Positions 47,019 to 56,411 of a stretch of 64,000 bases of DNA are shown here, piece by piece. Under the pieces are notes generated by a model, which had not been told where the DNA came from, did not search any database, and worked only from the letters and a program-made list of their open reading frames with translations. The stretch spans positions 16,838 to 80,837 of the forward strand of contig NZ_JAELUG010000014.1 in the NCBI RefSeq assembly GCF_016429255.1, read 5' to 3'. Position 1 is the stretch's first letter. Every line of letters begins with the position of its first letter. A program made the position numbers and the translations under genes. This DNA is from Rhizobium sp. ASV8. Lineage in GTDB: Bacteria; Pseudomonadota; Alphaproteobacteria; Rhizobiales; Rhizobiaceae.

Positions 47019-47507
47019 TTAGTTCAGCTTGGTCTTCACTTCATTGACAGCGTCATTGAAGAGACCGGTCTGAACGCTTCCACCGGCCTTTTTTGCGAGC
47101 ACGGTTTCGGCGGCAGCGATTGCCAGATCAACGGCAGCGGAGCGAACCGCCTTCATCGCATCGGCTTCAGCCTGCTTGATCTTCTGCTCGGACAGGGCCG
47201 TACGGTTGGCGACGAATTCCTCGGTCTTCTTCCGGGCTTCCGTCGTCAGCATCTCGGCCTCGCGCTCGGCAGCAGCAACGATATTCGCTGCATCTGCTTC
47301 CGCTTCCTTACGCTTTCGCTGATATTCGGCCAGCAGATGCTGAGCCTCTTCGCGTAGGCGCTTGGCTTCCGCCAATTCGTTGCGGATCTGATCGGCGCGG
47401 TCGTCCAGCGACTTTGCCATCATGCCCGGAACCTTCAGGTAAACGATCAGAGCGAGGAAGATGATCAGACCGACAAACGCGAAGAAAGTGTTATCTAAAG
47501 CGAACAT
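47019..47507 (-). CDS. atpF: ATP synthase F0 subunit b
   Basis: A 162-residue stator subunit b. One N-terminal helix (FFAFVGLIIFLALIVYLKVP) anchors it and the rest is a long charged coiled coil (LDDRADQIRNELAEAKRLRE ... AYQRKRKEAEADAANIVAAA) reaching to F1. Last gene of the F0 operon, 3 bases after the b' gene, ended by the terminator at 46967-46993. Length fits b; the two b-type genes are distinguished by order and by the b' N-terminal extension. Confidence 0.93.
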   Translation of the reverse strand: MFALDNTFFAFVGLIIFLALIVYLKVPGMMAKSLDDRADQIRNELAEAKRLREEAQHLLAEYQRKRKEAEADAANIVAAAEREAEMLTTEARKKTEEFVANRTALSEQKIKQAEADAMKAVRSAAVDLAIAAAETVLAKKAGGSVQTGLFNDAVNEVKTKLN

Positions 47508-47510
47508 CGA

Positions 47511-48104
47511 TCATCCCTCCTGCTTGGCGGATGCGGCGGCCACGGCAGACGCGACGTCGGCCTTGCCGGCGACATTGCCAACCAGCTGCTCGACGACGGC
47601 ACCGGCCGTTTCCTCAGCGATAGCACCGACATCGCCGAAGGCCTTCGCCTTGATCTCGGCAATACGAGCTTCCGCAGCCTTGAGCTTTTCAGCCAGGCTT
47701 GCCTCGATCGTCTTGCGATCTGCTTCGGCTTTCACCTTGGCGGCATCGCGGGCGCTGGCACCAATGGTGTTCGCCTTGGCGCGGGCAGCAGCCAGATCGG
47801 CCTCATAGGTCGCGACGGCAGCGTCGGCTTCCGCCTTCAGACGCGAAGCTTCCTCGATATCCTGGGCAATCCGGTCATGCCGGCTTTCCAGAATGCCGCC
47901 AACACGCGGGATGACGATCTTCTGCATGGCCACGTAGAAGATGACGAATGTGATCACCAGCCAAAGCAGCTGTGACGGATAGGTCGTGTGGTCGAACGGC
48001 GGGAATACGCCGCCGTGATGGCCTTCATTCGGCGCACCCGTTTCCGTGTGCACCGCTCCGGCGGCCGGCGGTGCTTCGTCAGCATATGCCGGGGTCACAA
48101 ACAT
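47511..48104 (-). CDS. atpG: ATP synthase F0 subunit b'
   Basis: A 197-residue second b-type stator subunit, found in photosynthetic and other alphaproteobacteria. The N-terminal extension ([20 protein letters not shown]) precedes the membrane helix ([20 protein letters not shown]) and a long coiled coil ([20 protein letters not shown]). ATG 48102-48104 has GGAGG 5 bases upstream; the GTG 6 bases earlier is less likely. The gene is sometimes named atpF2 or atpG; it is not the F1 gamma subunit. Confidence 0.9.
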   Translation of the reverse strand: MFVTPAYADEAPPAAGAVHTETGAPNEGHHGGVFPPFDHTTYPSQLLWLVITFVIFYVAMQKIVIPRVGGILESRHDRIAQDIEEASRLKAEADAAVATYEADLAAARAKANTIGASARDAAKVKAEADRKTIEASLAEKLKAAEARIAEIKAKAFGDVGAIAEETAGAVVEQLVGNVAGKADVASAVAAASAKQEG

Positions 48105-48182
48105 GCTCACCTCCAGGTGGTCTGCAAATACAAAGAATCACGGCTCGCTACCCGCGAACCGTGATCTATGACGCCGCTGATA

Positions 48183-48410
48183 TCAGACGGCGAAGAGCAG
48201 GAGGAGAGCGACGAGCAGCGAGAAGATGCCCAAAGCTTCCGTAACGGCGAAGCCGAATACCAGACGGCCGAACTGGCTGTCAGCGGCAGACGGATTGCGC
48301 AGTGCGCCGGACAGGTAGCTGCCGAAGATATTGCCGAGGCCAAGAGCCGTGCCGGCCATACCAAAGCAAGCCAAACCTGCGCCGATGAACTTTGCTGCTT
48401 CCGCGTCCAT
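48183..48410 (-). CDS. atpE: ATP synthase F0 subunit c
   Basis: A 75-residue proteolipid with two hydrophobic helices ([20 protein letters not shown] and [20 protein letters not shown]) joined by the polar loop RNPSA. The proton-binding carboxylate is Glu in [11 protein letters not shown]. It forms the rotating c-ring. ATG 48408-48410 is preceded by AAAGGAG. Confidence 0.96.
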   Translation of the reverse strand: MDAEAAKFIGAGLACFGMAGTALGLGNIFGSYLSGALRNPSAADSQFGRLVFGFAVTEALGIFSLLVALLLLFAV

Positions 48411-48476
48411 GTTGAACTCCTTTGAAATGGTTGTGCGGTGAATGACTGACGCCTTTAGACGCCAATGTCTTTATCC

Positions 48477-49229
48477 TTAGTGGCCGCCCGGATGGATTGC
48501 GTCGTTGAGGTACATGCAAGTCAGTACCGCGAAGACGTAAGCCTGAAGGAAGGCGACAAGGAACTCGAGACCGGTGATGGCGACGGTCATGATGAGAGGA
48601 AGAATCGCGCCACCGATACCGACTGCGCCGAGGGCTCCAAGCGAGGCGACGAAGCCTGCGAACACCTTGAGCGTGATATGGCCAGCCAGCATGTTGGCGA
48701 AGAGACGAACGGAGAGCGAAATCGGGCGGGAGAGGAACGAGATGATCTCGATCACCACCACCAGCGGCAGAAGAATGCCGGGAACGCCGTGCGGTACGAA
48801 GAGCTTCAGGAAGCCGAAACCGTGCTTGATGAAACCGTAGAGAATGACCGTGAGGATAACCAGCAACGCCAGCGCGAAGGTGACGATGATCTGGCTGGTC
48901 ACGGTATAGAAGTAAGGAACGAGGCCGAGAAGGTTCGCCGTGAGGACAAACATGAAGAGCGAGAAGACCAGCGGGAAGAACTTCATTCCCTTTGTCCCCG
49001 CCCCCTCTTTCAACATCGAGGCAATGAACTCATAAGCCATTTCCGCGACCGACTGCGAGCGGCTCGGGATGACGCCGCGCGGTGCAGCAGCGAAATACAG
49101 GAAGCCGGCAGAGAGCACTGCGGAGGCAACCATGAACAGCGAAGCGTTGGTGAACGAAAAATCAATTCCGCCGATATCAATCGGGATAATCTTGAAGATC
49201 AGGAACTGATGGGTAGGATCGTTTGCCAC
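48477..49229 (-). CDS. atpB: ATP synthase F0 subunit a
   Basis: A 250-residue proton-channel subunit with five to six membrane helices. The conserved half-channel Arg is in [20 protein letters not shown], with [15 protein letters not shown] following. It starts with GTG 49227-49229 ([17 protein letters not shown]) with AGAGAA upstream. It lies between atpI and atpE in the standard alphaproteobacterial order. Confidence 0.95.
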   Translation of the reverse strand: MANDPTHQFLIFKIIPIDIGGIDFSFTNASLFMVASAVLSAGFLYFAAAPRGVIPSRSQSVAEMAYEFIASMLKEGAGTKGMKFFPLVFSLFMFVLTANLLGLVPYFYTVTSQIIVTFALALLVILTVILYGFIKHGFGFLKLFVPHGVPGILLPLVVVIEIISFLSRPISLSVRLFANMLAGHITLKVFAGFVASLGALGAVGIGGAILPLIMTVAITGLEFLVAFLQAYVFAVLTCMYLNDAIHPGGH

Positions 49230-49307
49230 CGCTTGTTCTCTTTCATTTTCCCGCTCTATCGAGCGGATGCCTCTTAAACTGGAAGCAGCGACTAGCGCCG
49301 CCTCCGC

Positions 49308-49652
49308 TCATTTCTTGTCTGGCCGACCTTCGTCAAGCATGGGTGTCGCCACCTTGCCTGCAGAACGCAGCACATTCAGTACACCAGCGCAAAATCCGAG
49401 AAGCAGCAAGATAATCATGCCCCACGGCGCCGTGCCAATAAAACGGTCGAAGACGTAGCCCAGAACGGCGCCAACGATGATTGCGGCTATGAACTCGCTG
49501 GAAAGCTTCATCGCCTGAGCGTAGCCCTTACGGCTCACCTCGGCGCGAACCTCCCCGTGTTCACCCTCTCTCATCTCCGAGCGCTTGTTTGCCAGTTCGG
49601 CTCCCAGTTGCGCCCGTCGCTGCTCCAGACCTTCGTCGCGGTCATCCGTCAT
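49308..49652 (-). CDS. atpI: ATP synthase F0 subunit I (AtpI/AtpZ-like)
   Basis: A 114-residue small membrane protein opening the F0 operon. An N-terminal charged region (DEGLEQRRAQLGAELANKRS) leads to two helices (SSEFIAAIIVGAVLGYVFDR and TAPWGMIILLLLGFCAGVLN). It is thought to help assemble the c-ring or carry Mg/Ca. ATG 49650-49652 has GGAGG in front; a longer frame adds 26 residues that look non-coding. Confidence 0.88.
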   Translation of the reverse strand: MTDDRDEGLEQRRAQLGAELANKRSEMREGEHGEVRAEVSRKGYAQAMKLSSEFIAAIIVGAVLGYVFDRFIGTAPWGMIILLLLGFCAGVLNVLRSAGKVATPMLDEGRPDKK

Positions 49653-49963
49653 GGTGGTATCCTCCCTGTTCTCGTTGCGCGTTATCCCATTGCCCCGGTC
49701 AACGCGTAAACGAACAGGAGGTTTCGCCACCTTTCGGCCCGTTTTGAAGTCGCGCGCAACATAGTTTTAGGAAAAAGCATAGTCAAGGCGTAGACGTCAT
49801 CTGTCCAGCCATAAATTAGCCCAATTAAATCATGACCTTAAACAGAAAAAGCCGCACCGGATGAAAACTGAGCCGAAGAATCCTCTTCAGCCCAAGCTTT
49901 CTGGCGGTCTTTTTGCAGGCAATCGTGCCCTTTCGCACGGCAAGAACACCCGAACCGGGCGCC
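49653..49963. other. Gap between the hydrolase gene and the F0 operon
   Basis: A 311-bp, AT-richer region. It must hold the promoter of the atp operon (minus strand). The only assigned element is the terminator at 49862-49894. A 64-codon minus frame (49825-50019) overlaps the hydrolase end and looks non-coding. Confidence 0.4.
49862..49894 (-). terminator. Rho-independent terminator of the cell wall hydrolase gene
   Basis: On the minus strand GGGCTGAAGA (49893-49884), loop GGAT, TCTTCGGCTC (49879-49870, one G-U pair), then AGTTTTCAT. It lies about 70 bases after the stop codon at 49964. Confidence 0.65.
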
Positions 49964-51145
49964 TCAGCTCCAGCCGCCGCCATAGGTCCTGTAGAAGATG
50001 TGCATTCCGATGCGGCCAACCTTCACCATTTCGGCCGCCCAGCTCGGCCGGACATAGACAGCATGATAATGAGTGGCGGAACCGACTTCGGGCAACCAGA
50101 TCTTGCCGGCGGTAACCGCCATGGCGACCTGACGGGCAATGCGCCAGTGTTCCGGCGAGTTCACCCGCTCCTTGACGTTGTCGCAGGCGAAGGAAAACTG
50201 GCAGGCGTTGTGCCAATCCTCATTCTGGTAGACGACGCCGCAGATGGTCTTGGGATAGGCAGGATTGCGAACCCGATTGAGAATGACCTGCGCGACGGCC
50301 GCCTGCCCTTTCACCGATTCCCCGCGCGCTTCGAAATAGATGCCGGTTGCCAGGCACTGCTGTTCATCGGAAGAAAATACTGAGGGCGGCAGGACATTTG
50401 CCGCCCATGAATGATCCTTCGGTCCGATCTGCGGCACGAAACGTCCTTCGCCGTCCTGATCCTTGGCAAGAATGGTATCGAAGGGAGACGTGCGGGCGTA
50501 ATCCGGCGCCGGCGAAGCATAGGCCGCCGCCAGAACATCGGCATTCTGATTGGTAACGAGGTTTGCGAGATAGGTCGGCACGCTGTCATCCGGCTTCACC
50601 GGCTGCTTCTTGTAGAAGGCAGTGGCGATCTGGATTTCCTTGCCGCCGAGTTTCGGCTTCAGGAAGGCAGTGCGCTCACCGGTATCGGATTGCGGGCGGA
50701 GCAGCATGCTTTCACGCTGCAGCACGGAACCCGCCGAAAAATCCTTCGGCGGCAACATGGGCGCGACGGCAACCACACGGTTCTTCTTTGCCTGTCGGTT
50801 GACGCGATCTTCATCCGGGCGCGGGTCGCTGCCCTTCTGCTCGGACTGGAATGCCACACGACGTCCATCGGGCAATACCAGGCCGCCATCGCCGATGGCC
50901 GCAGCGGCTTTCATGTCTCCAAAGGCAAGTTCAGCCTGATGTGTGGAGCCGGCCGGTGAATCGGTCATCACCATGCGCCAGTTGGCGCCTTCCCGGTCGA
51001 TGCCGGCCAACAGACCGGCGAGATCGCCATAGGCGGCCGGTGACGGAAAGATGAGCCAGGCGCAAAGCCCAAAGACGGCTGGAGAGACCCAATTGTCGGG
51101 CAGAAACCGCATTTTTCTGCTGAGATAACGCGAACGAGACAACAC
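49964..51145 (-). CDS. SleB-like cell wall hydrolase
   Basis: A 393-residue envelope protein. N-terminal basic stretch then a membrane anchor/signal (WVSPAVFGLCAWLIFPSPAA). The middle is a long linker. The C-terminal Hydrolase_2 domain (about 265-393) has SSDEQQCLATGIYFEARGES, GQAAVAQVILNRVRNPAYPK, FACDNVKERV, SATHYHAVYVRPSW and GRIGMHIFYRTYGGGWS, with the catalytic Glu likely in YFEARGES. It acts on peptidoglycan. Start is GTG 51143-51145 or ATG 51110-51112; both give an anchor. Confidence 0.85.
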   Translation of the reverse strand: MLSRSRYLSRKMRFLPDNWVSPAVFGLCAWLIFPSPAAYGDLAGLLAGIDREGANWRMVMTDSPAGSTHQAELAFGDMKAAAAIGDGGLVLPDGRRVAFQSEQKGSDPRPDEDRVNRQAKKNRVVAVAPMLPPKDFSAGSVLQRESMLLRPQSDTGERTAFLKPKLGGKEIQIATAFYKKQPVKPDDSVPTYLANLVTNQNADVLAAAYASPAPDYARTSPFDTILAKDQDGEGRFVPQIGPKDHSWAANVLPPSVFSSDEQQCLATGIYFEARGESVKGQAAVAQVILNRVRNPAYPKTICGVVYQNEDWHNACQFSFACDNVKERVNSPEHWRIARQVAMAVTAGKIWLPEVGSATHYHAVYVRPSWAAEMVKVGRIGMHIFYRTYGGGWS

Positions 51146-51255
51146 CGGACTCCAAACGGCACTCGAAACCAGGAGCCGGAATAATCTCCCATTAACCTTG
51201 ATGGATGGTTAATTCGGGCGAATGCGTGTTCACGAATGCGATCGGCATAAACATG

Positions 51256-51285
51256 GAAGGCCCGGTGGACATCCACCGGGCCTTC
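51256..51285. terminator. Strong hairpin at the 3' side of kup
   Basis: Perfect 13-bp arms AAGGCCCGGTGGA (51257-51269) and TCCACCGGGCCTT (51272-51284), loop of 2 bases, extended by G-C at each end. It lies just after the kup stop (51313, minus strand) and before the hydrolase start; after the stem on the minus strand comes CATGTTTATG. Confidence 0.75.
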
Positions 51286-51312
51286 GAACAAACGGCGCTC
51301 ATCGCGTCCGCA

Positions 51313-53214
51313 TCAGATAATGACGTGCGACCCGAGTTCCACAACACGGTTGGCCGGCAGGCGGAAGTAGTCGGAGGGGTCGGTCGCGGCGTTGGCAAGC
51401 GCGATATAGAGCCGGTCCTGCCAATGCGGCATGCCCGATTTCGCATCCGGCACCAGTTTGCGGCGGCCGAGATAGAAGGAAGTCGACATGATGTCGAACT
51501 TCAGGCCCGTCTTGCGCAAGGTCGCCAGCGCCTGCGAGACGTTTTGCGATTCCATGAAGCCGAAACGCAGTTCGACGCGCGAGAAGCGCTCGGAAACCTT
51601 TTCGACCGAATAACGCTCTTCCTGAGCAACGCGCGGCTTGTTGGTAGTGCGGATCGTCAGGATCACATTCTTGTCGTGCAGAACGTGGTTGTGCTTCAGA
51701 TTGTGCAGCAACGCAGCGGGTGCCGATTCCGGATCGCTGGTCAGGAAGATCGCGGTGCCCGGCACATGCGCGGGCGAATGATCGCTCTTGCGCTCGATCG
51801 AGCTGACGAAGGATGACAGCGGGATATCGGTGTGACGCGTCTTTTCCATCAGGATCGCCGTGCCGCGGCGCCAGGTCCACATAATAACGGTGAAGGCCGT
51901 GGCAATCAGGACCGGCACATAGCCGCCGTCATGGATCTTCAGCAGGTTGGCGCCAAGGAAGACGAATTCCAGCAATAGCAGCGGCGTCAACACGGCGGCG
52001 GCCATCGGCAGCGACCAGTTCCAGCGAACCCGAACGAATTCGAAAGCCATGATCGACGTGACAACCATCGCGCCGGTGACCGAAATGCCATAGGCCGTCG
52101 CCAGTGCGTCGGAGGTCTTGAAGCTCAGCACCAGGAAGATGACGCCGAAGAACAGGATCGTATTAACCGACGGCAGGAAGATCTGCCCGGTATTGGTCTC
52201 GGACGTGAACAGGATTTCCATGCGCGGCAGGAAGCCGAGATGAATGGCCTGTCGCGTAAGCGAAAAGGCGCCTGTTATGACGGCCTGGCTGGCGATGATC
52301 GTCGCCAGCGTGGCGAGAATGACGACAGGCAGGATCGCCCAATGCGGATACATGAGGAAGAACGGATCCGACATGGCTTCCGGATTGCGCAGCACCAACG
52401 CGCCTTGGCCGAAATAGTTCAGCGTCAGCGATGGGAACACCAGAGCAAACCAGGCCCACTGGATCGGGCGGCGGCCGAAATGACCGAGGTCGGCATAGAG
52501 CGCTTCGGCACCGGTTACGGTCAGGAAGACCGCACCGAGCACGACGACGCCGAGAAAGCCTTCGCGCAGCAGGAAGCTGATCGCGTACCAGGGATTGAGT
52601 GCTGCCAGAATGCTGTAATCATCGGAGATGTGCATGATGCCGGCAAGGCCCATGACGATGAACCAGATGGCGGTGATCGGGCCGAAGAAGCGGGCAACAG
52701 CACCCGTGCCATGCGACTGGATCGCAAAGAGCAGCGCCATGATCGCGACCGATATGGGCACGATATAGTCGGACAGTTGCGGCGTGACGAGCTTCAGACC
52801 TTCAACCGCCGAGAGAACGGAGAGCGCCGGTGTGATCATGGCGTCGCCGAGGAACAACGCCGCACCGAGCAGACCGAGCAGCATCAGAATTGCCGTGTGA
52901 CCATTCGCCGTCTTCATCAACAAGGCGAGCAGCGACAGTGTGCCGCCTTCGCCGTCATTGTCTGCGCGGAGCAGAAAAAGGACATATTTGATCGTAACGA
53001 TGATGGTCAGCGTCCAGAACATCAGCGAGATGACGCTGATGACTTCTCCACGCGTCAGCCCATCGGCAGCGACGGGTTTCAAGGCTTCGCGAAAAGCGTA
53101 GAGCGGGCTCGTACCGATATCGCCATAGACCACGCCGATCGAACCGAGCGCGAGATAGGCAAGCTTACGAGCGTCCATTTTCCCGTCGGGAGAATGATGG
53201 GTTTCGTTAGACAT
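51313..53214 (-). CDS. kup: Low-affinity potassium transporter Kup
   Basis: A 633-residue KUP/HAK/KT K+ importer (proton-coupled). N-terminus [20 protein letters not shown] with the family motif [13 protein letters not shown]; then [40 protein letters not shown] and about twelve membrane helices up to residue 455, and a C-terminal cytoplasmic domain (about 460-633). ATG 53212-53214 is first in frame. corA lies 17 bases upstream on the same strand, so the two ion transporters are probably one operon. Confidence 0.93.
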   Translation of the reverse strand: MSNETHHSPDGKMDARKLAYLALGSIGVVYGDIGTSPLYAFREALKPVAADGLTRGEVISVISLMFWTLTIIVTIKYVLFLLRADNDGEGGTLSLLALLMKTANGHTAILMLLGLLGAALFLGDAMITPALSVLSAVEGLKLVTPQLSDYIVPISVAIMALLFAIQSHGTGAVARFFGPITAIWFIVMGLAGIMHISDDYSILAALNPWYAISFLLREGFLGVVVLGAVFLTVTGAEALYADLGHFGRRPIQWAWFALVFPSLTLNYFGQGALVLRNPEAMSDPFFLMYPHWAILPVVILATLATIIASQAVITGAFSLTRQAIHLGFLPRMEILFTSETNTGQIFLPSVNTILFFGVIFLVLSFKTSDALATAYGISVTGAMVVTSIMAFEFVRVRWNWSLPMAAAVLTPLLLLEFVFLGANLLKIHDGGYVPVLIATAFTVIMWTWRRGTAILMEKTRHTDIPLSSFVSSIERKSDHSPAHVPGTAIFLTSDPESAPAALLHNLKHNHVLHDKNVILTIRTTNKPRVAQEERYSVEKVSERFSRVELRFGFMESQNVSQALATLRKTGLKFDIMSTSFYLGRRKLVPDAKSGMPHWQDRLYIALANAATDPSDYFRLPANRVVELGSHVII

Positions 53215-53231
53215 TCAGGATCACTAGACTC

Positions 53232-54209
53232 TCAGAGCCAGCCTTTCCAGCGAAAAAAGAAAAACGGGACGATGGCGGATACGACCATCAGCATCAGCGA
53301 CGCCGGGTAGCCGTAGGCGAAATGCAGTTCGGGCATACGCTCGAAATTCATGCCATAGACGGACGCCACAAGCGTTGGCGGCAGGAACACCACGGACGCG
53401 ATCGAGAAGATCTTGATGATGGCGTTCTGCTCTATATTGATCAGTCCAAGCGATGCATCGAGCAGGAAAGTGATGTTGCCTGCGACGAAAGAGGCATGCT
53501 CGGACAGGGATTGAACATCCCGCGAGACGTTGCGGCAGAGCTCCTTGGCCTCGGTGTCCTGCTGCATGGCGGGGATGGTATGAAGGAAGGTGAGCAGCCG
53601 GGACAGTGAACTCAGGCTGTCACGTACCTTGCTGATCGTACGATGATAGCCAGCGATGCCCTTGAGCTTTTCTTCCAGAAAATTCGACGGACGGCGGATC
53701 TTCTTCAAACGATCGCCGAATACGTGCACCGACAATATATCGATACCGGCAACCGTCTGTTCAAGGACCTCGGCCGTGCGGTCGACAATCGTTTCCAGCA
53801 ACTTGACGAGCAGCGCCATGCCCGTGCGCCTCTCCTGCGGAATTCGCTGCAGAGCTGCGATGAAGAGCGCAAAGGATTTCGGCTGCGCGTAGCGAATGGT
53901 GACCAGCCGCTGCTCCGTCAGGATGAAGGCGACATCGGTCAGCATCGGCAGATTGGTATCGGCCTTCCAGAGCAAGGATGCGGTCAGATAGACCGAACCA
54001 TCCTCAATATAGAGGCGGCTAGATGGCTCGATATCCTTCATATCCTCGCGCGTCGGCACTTCAAGCCCGAGCAGGCGCTCGATATTGGCTTCCTCTTCGC
54101 GCGTCGGTTCGACCATGTCGATCCAGACGGCATTGTCGGGCAATCGTGCGACAGCCGAGAGATCGGAGAGTTCAAGCGGCTTGGAATCTGAGCAATAGGC
54201 AGTGATCAA
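53232..54209 (-). CDS. corA: CorA-family Mg2+/Co2+ transporter
   Basis: A 325-residue divalent cation channel. The large cytoplasmic funnel domain (1-255) has TREDMKDIEPSSRLYIEDGS and EKLKGIAGYHRTISKVRDSL, TM1 is about 266-285 ending in the signature GMN (286-288, VYGMNFERMPEL), TM2 about 302-318, then RWKGWL. The family's usual C-terminal basic end is present. The start is TTG 54207-54209, supported by GGGAG 7-8 bases upstream; no ATG lies in a better place. It is followed by kup. Confidence 0.9.
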   Translation of the reverse strand: MITAYCSDSKPLELSDLSAVARLPDNAVWIDMVEPTREEEANIERLLGLEVPTREDMKDIEPSSRLYIEDGSVYLTASLLWKADTNLPMLTDVAFILTEQRLVTIRYAQPKSFALFIAALQRIPQERRTGMALLVKLLETIVDRTAEVLEQTVAGIDILSVHVFGDRLKKIRRPSNFLEEKLKGIAGYHRTISKVRDSLSSLSRLLTFLHTIPAMQQDTEAKELCRNVSRDVQSLSEHASFVAGNITFLLDASLGLINIEQNAIIKIFSIASVVFLPPTLVASVYGMNFERMPELHFAYGYPASLMLMVVSAIVPFFFFRWKGWL

Positions 54210-54622
54210 CTGCGCGCTCCCGCAGCGGCGGAGACGAATCTACAGTCAAAGCGCGTTGCGCACGCCCGCCGTGATCCCACCAATGGCCAATGAAAAAAGC
54301 TCATAAAACCCCGGTCGCATCCCGCCGGGTCGGCTGGGAATCGGTGTCCACGTTCCATTGCGCTGCTGTACCAATCCTTCGTCCATCCTGGCGAGGACGC
54401 CTGTTCGGACGAAACAGAACCACCATTCGGCGGAGGGCGATCATCGGAAAAAACCGACCAGCTCCACGCCGGCGGCGCATATGCAGCAAAGCTCGCAAAG
54501 AATCAAGTCCAACCCCTTCATTACGCGCTTTCACCGCAGATTCCGCAATCCCGCGAAGTCATAGCACAGGATACAGGCAAGACAATCCGTCGCTATACAG
54601 AAAGCAGGCAAGGTACTGTGAA
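54210..54622. other. Gap between mrp and corA, no gene seen
   Basis: A 413-bp gap upstream of corA and downstream of mrp (both minus strand). It should contain the corA promoter and mrp terminator, but I could not assign them. A 77-codon minus frame at 54301-54534 is Arg-rich and looks like chance. A GCGCGTTGCGC near-palindrome is at about 54247-54257. Confidence 0.35.
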
Positions 54623-55786
54623 TTATTCAAACACGATCGAGGGGGCAGAACGTTGCGGCGTATCCGCGACTTGCTTCCAGACCTTGGTGGCAATCTCACG
54701 ATAGATGCCGGCGATCACCCCGTTCGGCTCGGCCGCAACAAGCGGCGTTCCGGCATCGGAGCTCTCGCGAATGCCCATGGTCAAAGGCACCTCGCCGAGG
54801 AACGGTACGCCGATCCGCTCGGCTTCCTTGCGCGCCCCGCCATGGCCGAAAATGTCGTAGCGGGCGCCGGTATCCGGAGCGATGAAGTAGCTCATATTCT
54901 CGATGATACCGAGGACGGGAACCTCGACCTTGCGGAACATGTTCAGCCCCTTGCGCGCGTCAATGAGCGCAAGATCCTGCGGGGTAGAGACGATCACCGC
55001 GCCGGCCAGCGGCACCTGTTGCGCCATGGTCAACTGCACGTCGCCGGTGCCCGGCGGCATGTCGACGACGAGCACATCGAGTTCGCCCCAGGCAACTTCG
55101 CGCAACATCTGCAGCAACGCGGACTGAACCATCGGTCCACGCCAGATCATCGCGGTTTCCTCTTCGACGAGGAAGCCCATCGACATGACCTTGAGGCCGT
55201 AATTCTGCATCGGATTGATGATGCGGCCATCGATCTGGGTCGGGCGCCCGGAGATCTTCAAAAGGCGCGGCATCGAAGGACCATAGATATCGGCGTCGAG
55301 AATACCGACGCGCAGCCCATTGGCTACAAGGCCAAGTGCCAGATTGGCCGCCGTCGTCGACTTGCCGACGCCGCCCTTGCCCGAAGCGACGGCGATGATG
55401 GCGCCGACTCCGGGAACGCCAATCTTTCCGGCACGGGGTTGTTGCTGCGGCGCATGCGGATGAGCGTGGGCATGGCCGTGACCATGCGGGGCGGCTTGCG
55501 GCTGAGCCGGACGAGGCGCCGCACTGCTTCCGGCCTTCTTATCGGCGGTCAGCGCTACCATCGCGCCTTTGACGCCGGGCATATCCTTGATGACACGCTC
55601 GGCTGCAAGCCGCATCGGCTCGAGATCCTTGGCCCGCTCGGCGGGAACGGTGATCGAGAAATAGACCTTGCCATCCGAAATGAAGACATCCGACACCATG
55701 CCAAGCTCAACGATATTGTGCTCCAGGTCTGGGCCGCGAACCGTCTTCAACGTTTCCAGCACCTGTTCCTTGGTGATGTCTGCCAT
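54623..55786 (-). CDS. Mrp/ApbC/NBP35-type Fe-S cluster carrier ATPase
   Basis: A 387-residue P-loop ATPase. N-terminal MIP18/DUF59-like domain (1-95; EQVLETLKTVRGPDLEHNIV), a His/Pro-rich linker (GHGHAHAHPHAPQQQPRAG), then the deviant Walker A VASGKGGVGKSTTAANLALG, LVVDMPPGTGDVQLTMAQQV and STPQDLALIDARKGLNMF. The CxxC pair used by bacterial Mrp for Fe-S binding is absent: the segment reads ENMSYFIAPDTGARYDIFGH. ATG 55784-55786 is first in frame. Role in Fe-S delivery is by family. Confidence 0.9.
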   Translation of the reverse strand: MADITKEQVLETLKTVRGPDLEHNIVELGMVSDVFISDGKVYFSITVPAERAKDLEPMRLAAERVIKDMPGVKGAMVALTADKKAGSSAAPRPAQPQAAPHGHGHAHAHPHAPQQQPRAGKIGVPGVGAIIAVASGKGGVGKSTTAANLALGLVANGLRVGILDADIYGPSMPRLLKISGRPTQIDGRIINPMQNYGLKVMSMGFLVEEETAMIWRGPMVQSALLQMLREVAWGELDVLVVDMPPGTGDVQLTMAQQVPLAGAVIVSTPQDLALIDARKGLNMFRKVEVPVLGIIENMSYFIAPDTGARYDIFGHGGARKEAERIGVPFLGEVPLTMGIRESSDAGTPLVAAEPNGVIAGIYREIATKVWKQVADTPQRSAPSIVFE

Positions 55787-56411
55787 GCCATCCTCACTAC
55801 GCGCTGCATCGAAAGCCCGGCATCCGCCGCGATCTCTCGAAATCCCTTCTGGCTTAGATAGTGGAGTGGCAGGAGTTCGCCAAACGAAATTCGGCGCCGT
55901 CGTTAAAAAGCGTCCTGGTTGCGGCCGGCAGGTCCGCCGGGTCTATGACCCTACCAGCCGCAACACTCTCCCAACCGGGGAAGACGTTCGCGGGCCGACA
56001 TAGAGCAACTGGCCGAGAGGAATAGGGCCGACACGCGAAAAACGCCCTGTACATGCAGCCGTTCTTGCTAAGCGTGTTAAATAGGCAACAACCGCCGCCG
56101 ACACCTTCGCCCGGAGAAGCTGTGGCGATGGCATCGGCAGCGGTCATCTGATCCGCGCCGTTATTCGGCGCTGTTATCAAAGTCCCCTCCGGACTTCCAT
56201 CGTCTAAGAAGCAGGAAGTGTGCCAGTTTTGAAAAACCGGCGAAAATCCATGAATATCAATTCGCTGGCGACAGATCGACTGGATCCCTCCGTTCAGTCG
56301 CTTCACGAAGCTTCCGCATAATTTATGCGCAACGTATAAAATTCGGGCAGAAAGCCGTTCAAATAACGATCACCAGGCCGGGGACCGCCAGGCCGGCTTT
56401 GCAGCCGCCGA
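55787..56411. other. 625-bp region upstream of mrp with structured inverted repeats
   Basis: No convincing gene. It includes an inverted repeat GTTGCGG (55918-55924) / CCGCAAC (55958-55964) enclosing GGGTC-tat-GACCC, about 130 bp before the mrp start, and GCGCCG (56155-56160) / CGGCGC (56166-56171). A 23-codon plus-strand frame from ATG 56250 exists but has no evident ribosome site. Downstream of the LuxR gene (stop at 56412) the sequence has GC-rich repeats without a T-run. Confidence 0.35.

Noticed and set aside
49825..50019. A 64-codon minus-strand frame next to the hydrolase stop
   Set aside because: Lys/Arg-rich, overlaps the hydrolase and its terminator; no support.
54290..55861. Long plus-strand reading frame of 523 codons across mrp
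   Set aside because: It is the opposite strand of mrp, and its product has no family likeness; such frames are common in high-GC DNA.
55918..55964. A tRNA-like fold in the inverted repeat
   Set aside because: Only 47 bases and no D/T-loop or CCA pattern; not a tRNA.
55854..56306. A 150-codon minus-strand frame in the mrp/LuxR gap
   Set aside because: No ribosome site or family likeness; treated as non-coding.
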